Source: Prevotella sp. OH937_COT-195 (GTDB taxonomy: Bacteria; Bacteroidota; Bacteroidia; Bacteroidales; Bacteroidaceae). Taken from it: a DNA stretch of 64,000 nucleotides. The position numbers and the translations under genes are program-made. Below, piece after piece: positions 19,413-27,116 of this stretch. Positions within the stretch are counted from its first letter, which is position 1. Each line of letters starts with the position of its first letter. Below the pieces are notes generated by a model. That model was not told the DNA's origin and ran no database searches. It saw only the letters and a list, made by a program, of their open reading frames with translations. Location: contig NZ_RQZH01000012.1 in NCBI RefSeq assembly GCF_003932845.1, positions 1-64,000 of the forward strand, written 5' to 3'.

Positions 19413-20408
19413 ATGTTTGACTGTGGGAAAATAGCAATAATTGGCGGTGGAAGTTGGGCAACGGCAATAGCAAAAATTGTTGTTGGGCATACACATCACA
19501 TAGGATGGTATATGCGGCGAGATGACCGTATAGAAGACTTCCGCAGACTTGGGCATAACCCTGCTTACCTCGTAAGCGTGCGTTTCGACATGAATGAGAT
19601 TGAGTTCTCAAGTGACATAAACAAGATTGTGGAGAATTATGATACTCTTGTTTTTGTAACACCTTCGCCATACTTAAAAAATCATCTTAAAAAATTAAAG
19701 ACAAGAATCAAGGATAAATTTGTCATAACGGCAATAAAAGGTATTGTACCGGACGAGAATCTCGTATGTTCGGAATATTTCCATCATGTCTATGACGTTC
19801 CTCACGAAAACCTTGCATGTATAGGAGGACCGTCCCACGCAGAAGAGGTTGCATTGGAACGACTCTCATACCTAACAATCGGTTGTGTTAATACAGAGAA
19901 AGCTAAGACATTCGCAGATCTCATAGCAAGCGACTACATAAAGACAAAAACATCAACAGATGTTATCGGCATTGAATATTCATCAGTTTTGAAAAATGTT
20001 TATTCCATTGCCGCAGGTATTTGCAGCGGATTAAAATATGGTGATAATTTCCAATCGGTTCTCATGTCCAACGCTGTTCAGGAGATGAACCGTTTTATGA
20101 CAGCAGTACACCCCATTGAAAGAGCAATAATAGATTCTGTATATATGGGTGACTTGTTGGTTACGGGGTATTCTAATTTCTCACGGAACCGCACATTTGG
20201 AACAATGATAGGAAAAGGATATAGCGTAAAGTCGGCACAAATTGAAATGGAAATGATTGCCGAAGGTTATTTCGGAACCAAGTGCATGAAAGAGATCAAC
20301 CGTCACATGCACGTCAACATGCCAATACTTGATGCCGTATATAATATACTATACGAACGCATAAGTCCGCAGATAGAAATAAAGTTACTTACGGATAGTT
20401 TCAGATAA
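19413..20408 (+). CDS. gpsA: Glycerol-3-phosphate dehydrogenase [NAD(P)+]
   Basis: Reduces dihydroxyacetone phosphate to sn-glycerol-3-phosphate, the backbone of membrane phospholipids. The dinucleotide-binding motif IIGGGSWATAIAKIV (about 9-23) opens the protein, TAIKGIV carries the catalytic-site lysine, and IGGPSHAEEVALERLS is the second family signature. At 331 aa the enzyme is complete. In many Bacteroides genomes lysS, gpsA and pgi are consecutive; here pgi does not follow and an accessory island begins right after the gpsA stop. Confidence 0.95.
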   Translation: MFDCGKIAIIGGGSWATAIAKIVVGHTHHIGWYMRRDDRIEDFRRLGHNPAYLVSVRFDMNEIEFSSDINKIVENYDTLVFVTPSPYLKNHLKKLKTRIKDKFVITAIKGIVPDENLVCSEYFHHVYDVPHENLACIGGPSHAEEVALERLSYLTIGCVNTEKAKTFADLIASDYIKTKTSTDVIGIEYSSVLKNVYSIAAGICSGLKYGDNFQSVLMSNAVQEMNRFMTAVHPIERAIIDSVYMGDLLVTGYSNFSRNRTFGTMIGKGYSVKSAQIEMEMIAEGYFGTKCMKEINRHMHVNMPILDAVYNILYERISPQIEIKLLTDSFR

Positions 20409-20461
20409 AATAAATAAGTGTTCAACATTTATTACGGTAGAGTCAACCGGCAAGTGCAAAA

Positions 20462-20594
20462 TTACAATATCTTATTGAAGAACTCATCTTTTGGTGTGTG
20501 AAATTTCAACTTTTCCCTTGGTCTTCTATTGAGTTGAGTTTCTTCTGAATGTTCATAATTTTCTTGTCCGTGAAATTATAAAAACTTTGCTTCT
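20462..20594 (-). pseudogene. C-terminal relic of an IS30-family transposase
   Basis: Reading the minus strand, one frame gives KQSFYNFTDKKIMNIQKKLN and a second, shifted frame continues NRRPREKLKFHTPKDEFFNK and ends at a stop at 20462-20464. Joined, they reproduce the end of IS30 transposases (xxFxxxT...IQxxLNxRPRxKLxFxTPxExF). A frameshift near 20530 separates the two halves and the rest of the element is missing, so it is inactive. No terminal inverted repeats were identified. Confidence 0.65.
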
Positions 20595-20860
20595 AAGGGC
20601 TTTGATTGCTTTCACATATAGGCAATTTATGCATAAAGAGCATGCTTGCAGACTTCTGCCAACTATCTTGGCAATTTCTTTTCTTGCCGTTTCGCCTGAT
20701 GTCAATAGTCCTCATGTCGCCGTACTTCGCGCTGCGGGTGAACTCCGCGTCTTTCAGTTCTTTCAGGTCAGCGATGGGGTTCGGTTTCGGTCGTCTGTTA
20801 ATGTTCCTCGTTTCCATTTCTTCGTTTGGTTTTAATGGTGAAACATTCTTCTTGTTAATT

Positions 20861-20890
20861 CCTCTCCCGCCGCTTTCGCCACGGGAGAGG
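20861..20890. repeat. GC-rich hairpin (9-bp arms)
   Basis: CCTCTCCCG (20861-20869) and CGGGAGAGG (20882-20890) are perfect inverted arms around a 12-base loop. There is no T-run, so it is more likely an intergenic palindromic repeat than a terminator. Confidence 0.5.
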
Positions 20891-21058
20891 GTTATAGTAG
20901 ATGTAGCAGGCGTGGTCCCCGTCGCCCGTCGGCTCCTGCCCCTTTGGAGGGCTTGGAGGAGACCTATTTTCTCTTTAAGGGCTTAGTCAGGGGGAAAGTG
21001 TTTCCCCCACCCCACACGGGAGGTGACGGTGTGAGCCTTTTACTTTTTGATGATTTTC

Positions 21059-21190
21059 TTATCTTACCATTATATATATACACTCCCACGGGCAGGCGGT
21101 CGAGGCTGTCACCGAGGCGGGCAGGGCAAACAGGGCTGTGAACAGCGCGACTGTCGCCGCGAGCATGTTCGTAAGTAAATTGGTTTTCAT
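21059..21190 (-). pseudogene. Collapsed secreted-protein gene: signal peptide joined to a T9SS-like tail out of frame
   Basis: The 43-codon frame from ATG 21190 starts MKTNLLTNMLAATVALFTAL and reads as a complete signal peptide (to about residue 29), then stops within 14 codons. In another frame the same DNA right after the signal region reads LDRLPVGVYIYNGKIRK, which resembles the final segment of type IX secretion sorting domains (LPxGVYIxNGKK). The simplest reading is an internal deletion that removed the body of a secreted protein and fused its two ends out of frame. Confidence 0.45.
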
Positions 21191-21310
21191 AATTGTTTGA
21201 ATTAAGTCATTGATTTGAACTGAAAAGTTTGATAATAAGTTGTGGCTCCGGGCAGGTTCGCCCCATGGTCGTGCCTCTGCCCGTTTGCCGTGCGTGCCGC
21301 CCGCGGGGGG

Positions 21311-21699
21311 CTACACCTCGTGCGTCACCACGCGCTGCACCACCTTTGCCTGCTTGAGCATTTCCTTGCGTGGGAAGAACTGTATGCGTGGCGTTTTGAG
21401 GGTTTCGGCGGTGACGTCCTGCCTGCTTTCCACGCGCTTCCGGTGGAGATGACCTTGAATGAGCCGAGGTCTGCCAGGTCGATGGCTCTTCCGGCGAACA
21501 TCTCTTCGCGGACGATTTCCGCCAGGGCGGTGATTGCCGAGCGCACATCGGCGCGCGAGAGGGCTGTGAGGTTGATGATGCGGTCTTCCACCTGCTTGGC
21601 GGTTATCTTGTCCTGCGCCACGGGTGCGGCGTAGAACATGGTCTTGCCTTTGTTTTTGCCGATGCGCATCATTTCGGATTTTACTTTGTAAATCAACAT
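21311..21699 (-). pseudogene. HU-like DNA-binding protein gene with a single frameshift
   Basis: Translation from ATG 21699 gives MLIYKVKSEMMRIGKNKGKT, then ITAKQVEDRI and FAGRAIDLADLGSFKVISTG, an HU/IHF-like fold of the longer Bacteroidota type. The frame then goes wrong. A second frame resumes at once with KRVESRQDVTAETLKTPRIQ and FFPRKEMLKQAKVVQRVVTH and stops at 21311-21313. One base missing near 21438-21444 explains both halves, giving about 129 codons if repaired. No slippery sequence is obvious, so mutation or sequencing error is likelier than programmed frameshifting. Confidence 0.75.
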
Positions 21700-21762
21700 A
21701 TTTTTTATTTTTTAATGATTATACTTATGCGGCTCTTGCCGCTTTGACGATTCCGTTTTCGT

Positions 21763-21868
21763 CGTTCCTTAGGAAGCCCTTTGGTCGTTCCTTGGGAAGC
21801 CCTTTGGTCGTTCCTTGGGAAGCCCTTTGGTCGTTCCTTGGGAAGCCCTTTGGTCGTTCCTTGGGAAG
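21763..21868. repeat. 23-bp tandem repeat, about 4.6 copies
   Basis: The unit starts CGTTCCTTGGGAAGCCCTTT and ends GGT. Copies start at 21763 (one base different), 21786, 21809 and 21832, with a partial copy from 21855. It lies between the 3' end of the LRR lipoprotein gene and the HU-like relic. Minus-strand reading frames through it (GTTKGLPKER-type) are an artefact of the repeat. Confidence 0.9.
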
Positions 21869-21891
21869 TACCCTGTCGTAGCGGGGCACTC

Positions 21892-23559
21892 TTACTCCCC
21901 GGCGTAGTCTTCCCAGTAGTTGCCGTCATTCCACTTCACCGTCCAGCCCTTCTTCTTGATGGCATTAACCTGCGCGGGGGTGAGCGTCTGCTCCTCGTAG
22001 AACCTCTTGTAGTAGAGTATTCCGCCTGAGACGGTGGGGAGGCTGAGTTTGGCGTAGGTGAGTTGGTTGCCATAGCAGCCGATTATTGTCAGTTGCGGGC
22101 AGCCGCTCACGTCCAAGGCGGTGAGTTGGTTGTCGTTGCAGTAGAGTGTTTCCAGTTGCGGGCAGCCGCTCACGTCCAAGGTGAGTTGGTTGTCGTTGCA
22201 GTAGAGTGTTTCCAGTTGCGGGCAGCCGCTCACGTCCAAGGCGGTGAGTTGGTTGTCCTCGCAGCCGAGTCTTGTCAGTTGCGTGCAGCCGCTCACGTCC
22301 AAGGCGGTGAGTTGGTTGATGTAGCAGTCGAGTCTTGTCAGTTGCGGGCAGCCGCTCACGTCCAAGGCGGTGAGTTGGTTGCTGTTGCAGAAGAGTAGTT
22401 TCAGCTGCGTGTTGCGGCTCACGTCCAAGGCGGTGAGTTGGTTGCCATAGCAGCTGAGTCCTGTCAGTTGCGGGCAGCGGCTCACGTCCAAGGCGGTGAG
22501 TTGGTTTTCGCCGCAGCCGAGTCCTGTCAGTTGCGGGCAGCCGTTCACGTCCAAGGCGGTGAGTTGGTTGCCGCCGCAGTAGAATTCTGTCAGCGTGCCC
22601 TTGACGGTGAGGCTCCGGGCGGTGAGCGTGTAGGTCTTCTTGAGGTATTTGGTACCGTCGCCGTCGGCAATAGTTTCCGACGCTGTTTCGTCTGCTCCCG
22701 TCACTTCGGGCTTGTCGGTCTCGGCGAAGTAGAGCGTGACGCTCTCGCCCACGGCTTTCGCGGTGGTGAGGGTGATGGTGGGCAGTTCGCCCGGGTAGTC
22801 TGCCCAGTTGCTGCCGTTATAGTGCTTCACCGTCCAACCCTTCTTCTTGATGGCTTTCACCTGCTCGGGGGTGAGTGTCTGCATGTCGATGATGCCGCCC
22901 TTGTAGCGTAGCGTTCCGCCGGAGACGGTGGGGAGGCTGAGTTTGTCGTAGGTGAGGCAGTTGTTGTTGCAGAAGAGCTCTTTCAGTTGCGTGTTTTGGC
23001 TCACGTCCAAGGCGGTGAGAGAGTTGCCGGCGCAGTTGAGGTTTGTCAGCTGCGTGCAGCCGCTCACGTCCAAGGCGGTGAGGGAGTTGCTGGTGCACCG
23101 GAGTGTTTTCAGCTGCGTGCAGCCGCTCACGTCCAAGGTGGTGAAGGAGTTGTCGCTGCATTCGAGGTATGTGAGCAGCGGGAAGCGGCTCGCGTTGAGG
23201 GCGTCGAGGGCGGTGTCTTCGCAGTTGAGCTTGGTGATTGTGCCCTTCAGGGTGAAGGTTTGCGCCTTGAGCTTGTAGGTCTTCTTGAGCCATGTGGTGC
23301 CGCCGTAGCCGACGATTTCCGATCCGGTTTCGTCTGCTCCCGTCACTTCGGGCTTGTCGGTCTCGGCGAAGTAGAGCATGACGCTCTCGCCCACGGCTAT
23401 CTTGGCGGTCAGGGTGATGACGCTTTCTTGGGGCGTGGTGCCGCCGTTGTCGTCGTCGTTGTCACTCGAGCATGCCCCGAGGGCGAGGCTCATCATCACT
23501 GTCGCTGCAAGGGCGAGCGCTTGGGCTGCCATGCTTGCAAGGAATTTGTTTGTTCTCAT
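21892..23559 (-). CDS. Surface-exposed leucine-rich-repeat lipoprotein, duplicated module
   Basis: A 555-aa lipoprotein: signal peptide with lipobox LGAC (Cys30), then SSDNDDD, an acidic stretch of the kind that exports lipoproteins to the cell surface in Bacteroidota. The rest is one module in two copies (about 45-270 and 270-555): an opening domain (AVGESVxLYFAETDKPEVTG), 21-residue LRRs of the form NQLTALDVSGCPQLTxLxC (about 4 in the first, 8 in the second), and a closing domain (KLSLPTVSGG...LTPxQVxAIKKKGWTV). Such BspA-like repeats often bind host or bacterial partners; no ligand can be named. The gene is much richer in G+C than its neighbours, suggesting transfer. Confidence 0.85.
   Translation of the reverse strand: MRTNKFLASMAAQALALAATVMMSLALGACSSDNDDDNGGTTPQESVITLTAKIAVGESVMLYFAETDKPEVTGADETGSEIVGYGGTTWLKKTYKLKAQTFTLKGTITKLNCEDTALDALNASRFPLLTYLECSDNSFTTLDVSGCTQLKTLRCTSNSLTALDVSGCTQLTNLNCAGNSLTALDVSQNTQLKELFCNNNCLTYDKLSLPTVSGGTLRYKGGIIDMQTLTPEQVKAIKKKGWTVKHYNGSNWADYPGELPTITLTTAKAVGESVTLYFAETDKPEVTGADETASETIADGDGTKYLKKTYTLTARSLTVKGTLTEFYCGGNQLTALDVNGCPQLTGLGCGENQLTALDVSRCPQLTGLSCYGNQLTALDVSRNTQLKLLFCNSNQLTALDVSGCPQLTRLDCYINQLTALDVSGCTQLTRLGCEDNQLTALDVSGCPQLETLYCNDNQLTLDVSGCPQLETLYCNDNQLTALDVSGCPQLTIIGCYGNQLTYAKLSLPTVSGGILYYKRFYEEQTLTPAQVNAIKKKGWTVKWNDGNYWEDYAGE
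22121..22240. repeat. Perfect 60-bp tandem duplication inside the LRR gene
   Basis: Bases 22121-22180 and 22181-22240 are identical. Neighbouring LRR units are 63 bp; the 60-bp unit lacks one codon, seen as NQLTLDV instead of NQLTALDV. The identity indicates a very recent expansion of the repeat array. Confidence 0.9.
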
Positions 23560-23574
23560 TTTCTTGAAATTTTA

Positions 23575-23610
23575 ATGTGTTTGAAATAAAATATGTGTTT
23601 GAAATAAAAT
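23575..23610. repeat. 18-bp direct repeat upstream of the LRR gene
   Basis: ATGTGTTTGAAATAAAAT occurs twice back to back (23575-23592 and 23593-23610), starting 15 bases before the LRR start codon in the transcription direction. It lies in the untranslated leader or promoter region and might modulate expression by copy number. Confidence 0.7.
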
Positions 23611-23637
23611 ATGCAATAAAGTGTATTTGTCGCTGCA

Positions 23638-23925
23638 TTACCTTATTATTAAAGGATGCCGGCGAAGAAACTCACGATGCGCTGCCACAATGTGCGCCCG
23701 AGGCGGAGGGGTGCCATCGGCGTTCAATCCGCGCCGCTCCAGTTCGATGTCGATCATCTCGCGAACGGTGTCGAGCAGTTGCAGGCGGTCGTCAAGAAAG
23801 CCTAAGTCTTCCTTGTCATGCCGCTTGGGGGCTGTCGTTCTTCCGTTCATACCTTTTATAATTTGAACAGTTGCCGGAATTTTTCCATACGTGGGAAAGC
23901 GTGTTTCGTCACTGTTGATTGTCAT
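23638..23925 (-). CDS. Hypothetical 95-aa protein
   Basis: Not recognised. The protein is hydrophilic, without signal peptide or membrane segment. The middle (DLGFLDDRLQLLDTVREMIDIELERRG) is likely a long amphipathic helix; the ends are basic. A TAACTTTG promoter element sits 5 bases before its ATG, and three direct-repeat units lie upstream, which supports it being a real and regulated gene. It is on the same strand as the LRR lipoprotein gene, 79 bases upstream, and could be cotranscribed with it. A small DNA-binding or adaptor role is possible but unproven. Confidence 0.55.
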   Translation of the reverse strand: MTINSDETRFPTYGKIPATVQIIKGMNGRTTAPKRHDKEDLGFLDDRLQLLDTVREMIDIELERRGLNADGTPPPRAHIVAAHREFLRRHPLIIR

Positions 23926-23929
23926 GGTG

Positions 23930-23937
23930 CAAAGTTA
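23930..23937 (-). promoter_or_regulatory. Promoter -7 element for the 95-aa hypothetical gene
   Basis: TAACTTTG on the minus strand, only 4 bases from the ATG at 23925, which implies a leaderless or near-leaderless transcript. Confidence 0.6.
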
Positions 23938-23952
23938 AGCACAAAAGTGGCT

Positions 23953-24030
23953 GACCGACATTGCAAATCCTGCCAAAAATATTGCATAATCGGACATTTT
24001 GCATACTGCCAATCTTGCACCATCGGACAT
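23953..24030 (-). promoter_or_regulatory. Direct-repeat array upstream of the 95-aa gene promoter
   Basis: On the minus strand ATGTCCGAT begins units at 24030 and 23997 and a degenerate ATGTCGGTC begins at 23961. The first two units also share, in order, TGCAA, TTGGCAG and TGCA. The spacing is 33 and then 36 bases, close to three helical turns. The layout, directly upstream of a -7 element, suggests operator sites for a regulator. Confidence 0.5.
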
Positions 24031-24440
24031 TTTATGCTCGCAACACACTAATTACCAACAAATAGCACTGACATATTTGCAGATTTTAACAAATGTCGGT
24101 TTTTTTGAGAAAAAAGAGGCTTGCGGGGAATTCATTCATAAGATTCCGACCACAACACGAAAAGCCGCAACAGGGTTTTCGATGCCTGTTCCGGCTGAAG
24201 TCATATTTGTTTAGATGTTGATTTCAGACAAATTCGCAAGCCATTGCTGATACGGGGTGCCCGTCAGGCGGGCAAATCTAATGCCGTAAGAGAACTCGGA
24301 AAGCAATTCCGCCACTTTGTGAAGGTGAACCTTGAAAAGGAAGAAACATGAAGATAAGAATACAATTAAAAGTAGATAAAAACTACACATAAAATCTTGA
24401 ATACCTACTATTTAACTCATTAAGTCTAATTACATTCTTC
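24031..24440. other. Intergenic end of the island, no intact gene
   Basis: This stretch before the mnmA 3' end contains the DUF4143-type ATPase relic (about 24200-24351) and otherwise A+T-rich sequence in which I see no supported gene, RNA or terminator. Confidence 0.5.
24200..24351 (+). pseudogene. P-loop relic of a DUF4143-type AAA ATPase
   Basis: One plus-strand frame reads FRQIRKPLLIRGARQAGKSN, then AVRELGKQFRHFVKVNLEKE, and stops at 24349-24351. RGARQxGKS is the Walker A of the DUF4143/DUF4143-like ATPase family, and AVRELGKQFxxFVxVNxEK follows it in that family. The protein normally exceeds 350 aa, and an in-frame stop lies just upstream, so only the P-loop region remains. These ATPases are common accessory genes in Bacteroidota. 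Confidence 0.6.
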
Positions 24441-25523
24441 TTACAAAGCAAGTTCACCGGAACCATAGCATTTGTGATGTTGTTCATCGTAAACGACACA
24501 GAATTGCCCAGGTGCGACACCTTGTATTAGCGAATCCGAACATACCGTATAAGAGCCATTGCCATTTTTTATCAACGTAGCATGGTGAAATTCGGGAGTA
24601 TGACGTATTTTAAATGTAACTATTTCAGGAAGTTCTTTCTCTGTAAGGAAATGGAAATCCTTTATTTCAAATTCTTTTTTCCAAGCTTGACACGGTTCAT
24701 ATCCATTTGCCACATATAATATGTTGTTTTCAATATCCTTACGCACTACGTTCCAAGGTCCTCCCCCAAAACCAAGACCATGTCGCTGCCCAATGGTATG
24801 AAACCATAATCCGCGATGTTTACCCAAGACCTTTCCCGTTGCAATATCAACCACGTCTCCGGGATTTTCGCCAAGATAACGCTTTATGTAATCATTATAT
24901 TTTATTCTCCCAAGGAAACATATTCCCTGCGAGTCTTTACGCTTTGCATTGACGAGATGCTCGCGTTCTGCAATCTCACGCACCTCATCTTTCATAAAAT
25001 GACCTATCGGGAATATGGCTTTCTCCAATTGCCAATCATATATTTGTGCGAGGAAATCGGTCTGATCCTTAACCGGGTCAGGACTCGTAGTAAGCCATTT
25101 CTTCCCGTTGATCCACTCGGTTTGCGCATAATGCCCCGTTGCAATGATGTCGTATGCATGTCCCATTTTCTCGTTAAACGCCCCGAATTTTATCAGGCGG
25201 TTGCACATAATATCAGGATTGGGCGTTAAGCCGGCTCGCACCTTGTCAATGGTATATCTCGTAACCTTGTCCCAATATTCTTTATGACAATCCACCACAT
25301 GTAGTTTGCAGCCGTATTTTGCGGCTACAGAGGCTGCCATTTCGAGATCTTCTTCAGAAGAACAATCCCATTCCTCGTTTTCTTCCGGTCCAATCTTTAT
25401 ATAAAAGCAATCGGGCGACAATCCCATTGAAGCAAGTTCGTGTACAACAACAGAACTATCCACTCCGCCGGAAAGCAAGACTGCGATACGTTTATCCTCG
25501 ATTTCTTCAGTTTTTATCATCAT
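24441..25523 (-). CDS. mnmA: tRNA-specific 2-thiouridylase
   Basis: Thiolates U34 of tRNA-Lys, -Glu and -Gln at the wobble position. The PP-loop ATP site is SGGVDSS (18-24). The two catalytic cysteines are seen as Cys107 (MCNRLIKF) and Cys202 (GICFLG). The C-terminal beta-barrel domains follow, and 360 aa is full length. The first two codons are both ATG, so the start may be 25523 or 25520. The upstream DUF1846 gene ends at the base next to this start, indicating cotranscription. Confidence 0.96.
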   Translation of the reverse strand: MMIKTEEIEDKRIAVLLSGGVDSSVVVHELASMGLSPDCFYIKIGPEENEEWDCSSEEDLEMAASVAAKYGCKLHVVDCHKEYWDKVTRYTIDKVRAGLTPNPDIMCNRLIKFGAFNEKMGHAYDIIATGHYAQTEWINGKKWLTTSPDPVKDQTDFLAQIYDWQLEKAIFPIGHFMKDEVREIAEREHLVNAKRKDSQGICFLGRIKYNDYIKRYLGENPGDVVDIATGKVLGKHRGLWFHTIGQRHGLGFGGGPWNVVRKDIENNILYVANGYEPCQAWKKEFEIKDFHFLTEKELPEIVTFKIRHTPEFHHATLIKNGNGSYTVCSDSLIQGVAPGQFCVVYDEQHHKCYGSGELAL

Positions 25524-26987
25524 CTATTTCTTTACCGGATCAAATGTTAGTCCACAACCGAGTTTCTTAAAAATCTTGCGATCAACCTCGCTAAGCATTA
25601 CCGTGGCATGCACCTGACATCCGTCTAACATTGGCAATGTGTCGAGGGCACGACGGCAATTATCGTCTTTTTGGCTCAATACTGCAAGTGCCACAAGTAC
25701 TTCGTCTGTATGAAGTCTCGGGTTATTTCCATGTAACATTGATGTCTTCATTCTCTGTATGGGCACTATCATCTCTTGTGGAATAAGTCTTACCTCGTGG
25801 TTAATTCCTGCCAAATATTTAGTGGCACTCAACAGCAATGCAGCACTGGGACCAAGCAAAGGAGTTGTATCAGCCGTTATCAGTGTGCCGTCAGCCAATT
25901 CTATGGCGGCAGACGGTGTTCCGGAACGCAGTTTACGCTCGTATGCAGCCACCGTGCACGGACGATAAGCGGTGGTAAGTTTCATCTGCTTCATAAGCAG
26001 CACCAATTTGTTTACCTCGTGATCATCGTTCTTGCCGTCCGTCATGTTACACAACGCAGTATAATAGCGACGTATTATCTCTTGTTTCGAAGCCTCGCAA
26101 CATTCTTTGTCATCACTTATACAGAAACCGGTCATGTTAACACCCATGTCGGTGGGCGACTTATACGGACTTTCACCGTATATACCCTCGAATATAGTAT
26201 TCAGAACCGGAAATATTTCAATGTCACGGTTGTAGTTGACGGTGGTTTTGCCGTATGCTTCAAGATGGAAATGGTCAATCATATTGACATCATTAAGATC
26301 GGCTGTTGCCGCTTCGTATGCCACATTAACCGGGTGTTTCAGCGGAATATTCCAAATAGGGAATGTCTCAAACTTGGCATATCCTGCCTTAATGTTCTTA
26401 CGGTTATCATTATACAATTGACTCAGACACACTGCCATCTTACCACTTCCGGGACCTGGAGCGGTAACCACAACAAGAGGACGTGTTGTCTCAACATAGT
26501 CGTTTTTCCCGAAACCTTCATCAGAACCAATCAGTTCCACATTGGCAGGATAACCCTCTATAATATAGTGATAATATACTTTTATCCCCCCTATCCTCTC
26601 AAGGCGTTCCCTGAACAACACCGCACTCGCCTGTCCGTTAAATTGTGTGATGACAACACTGCTTACGAAAAGCCCGCGTTCGGTAAACACTTCTTTCAGT
26701 CTCAGCACGTCTTTGTTGTATGTTATGTCCAAGTCTCCGCGAACCTTATTACGTTCTATGTCTTCTGCACTGATTACGATAACGATTTCCACATCATCTT
26801 TTAGTTGCATCAGCATGCGTAACTTGCTGTCAGGTCGGAAACCCGGCAACACACGGCTCGCATGGTAGTCGTCGTAAAGTTTTCCTCCAAACTCCAAGTA
26901 TAGTTTGTCCCCGAATTGTGCTATTCGTTCTTTTATATGCTCCGACTGAATACGGAGGTATTTCTCGTTATCAAAACCAATCTTCAT
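25524..26987 (-). CDS. DUF1846 (UPF0371) family protein
   Basis: A 487-aa cytosolic protein recognised by its opening (FDNEKYLRIQSEHIKERIAQ) and by blocks such as LVVVTAPGPGSGKMAVCLSQLY, which contains a P-loop-like GPGSGKMA. The family is widespread in Firmicutes and Bacteroidota. Its biochemical function is not established to my knowledge, so I assign none; a nucleotide-binding role is suggested by the glycine-rich loop. A promoter element lies 44 bases upstream, and mnmA follows without a gap, the only functional hint in the neighbourhood. Confidence 0.85.
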   Translation of the reverse strand: MKIGFDNEKYLRIQSEHIKERIAQFGDKLYLEFGGKLYDDYHASRVLPGFRPDSKLRMLMQLKDDVEIVIVISAEDIERNKVRGDLDITYNKDVLRLKEVFTERGLFVSSVVITQFNGQASAVLFRERLERIGGIKVYYHYIIEGYPANVELIGSDEGFGKNDYVETTRPLVVVTAPGPGSGKMAVCLSQLYNDNRKNIKAGYAKFETFPIWNIPLKHPVNVAYEAATADLNDVNMIDHFHLEAYGKTTVNYNRDIEIFPVLNTIFEGIYGESPYKSPTDMGVNMTGFCISDDKECCEASKQEIIRRYYTALCNMTDGKNDDHEVNKLVLLMKQMKLTTAYRPCTVAAYERKLRSGTPSAAIELADGTLITADTTPLLGPSAALLLSATKYLAGINHEVRLIPQEMIVPIQRMKTSMLHGNNPRLHTDEVLVALAVLSQKDDNCRRALDTLPMLDGCQVHATVMLSEVDRKIFKKLGCGLTFDPVKK

Positions 26988-27031
26988 AAAAACAATATAA
27001 TGAAAAAATGATAAGATTTGAATTCAAATCG

Positions 27032-27039
27032 CAAAATTA
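27032..27039 (-). promoter_or_regulatory. Promoter -7 element for the DUF1846-mnmA pair
   Basis: TAATTTTG on the minus strand fits TAnnTTTG and leaves a leader of about 40 bases before the DUF1846 start codon. Confidence 0.55.
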
Positions 27040-27116
27040 ATAATTCTCCGCGATATTACGTTGTTAAAAATAAATAATTTGCCAAATATTTTTCATTTAC
27101 CAGACAAAAACAAAGG

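Larger units (their letters stand above)
20409..21310. other. Gene-poor start of an accessory island
   Basis: About 900 bases after gpsA hold no intact gene that I can support. They contain an IS30 transposase relic (20462-20594), a 9-bp inverted repeat (20861-20890), a disrupted secreted-protein remnant (21059-21190) and G-rich text resembling degraded coding sequence. Base composition becomes visibly richer in G+C from about 20850 onward, unlike the flanks. Confidence 0.6.

Noticed and set aside
20593..20817. 74-codon minus-strand frame rich in Arg and Lys
   Set aside because: It runs directly up to the IS30 relic, has no recognisable domain and no promoter; probably chance open frame in degraded DNA.
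21705..21929. Minus-strand frame with GTTKGLPKER repeats
   Set aside because: It is a translation of the 23-bp tandem repeat and overlaps the LRR gene end.
22063..23589. Several long plus-strand frames with QLRAAAHVQGGEL-type repeats
   Set aside because: They are the antisense reading of the LRR array; G+C richness suppresses stop codons.
24160..24240. Possible start of the ATPase relic further upstream
   Set aside because: An in-frame stop and loss of family similarity precede the P-loop, so no longer gene is supported.
25776..26804. 342-codon open frame on the plus strand
   Set aside because: It lies antisense to the intact DUF1846 gene, has low-complexity composition and no recognisable motif.
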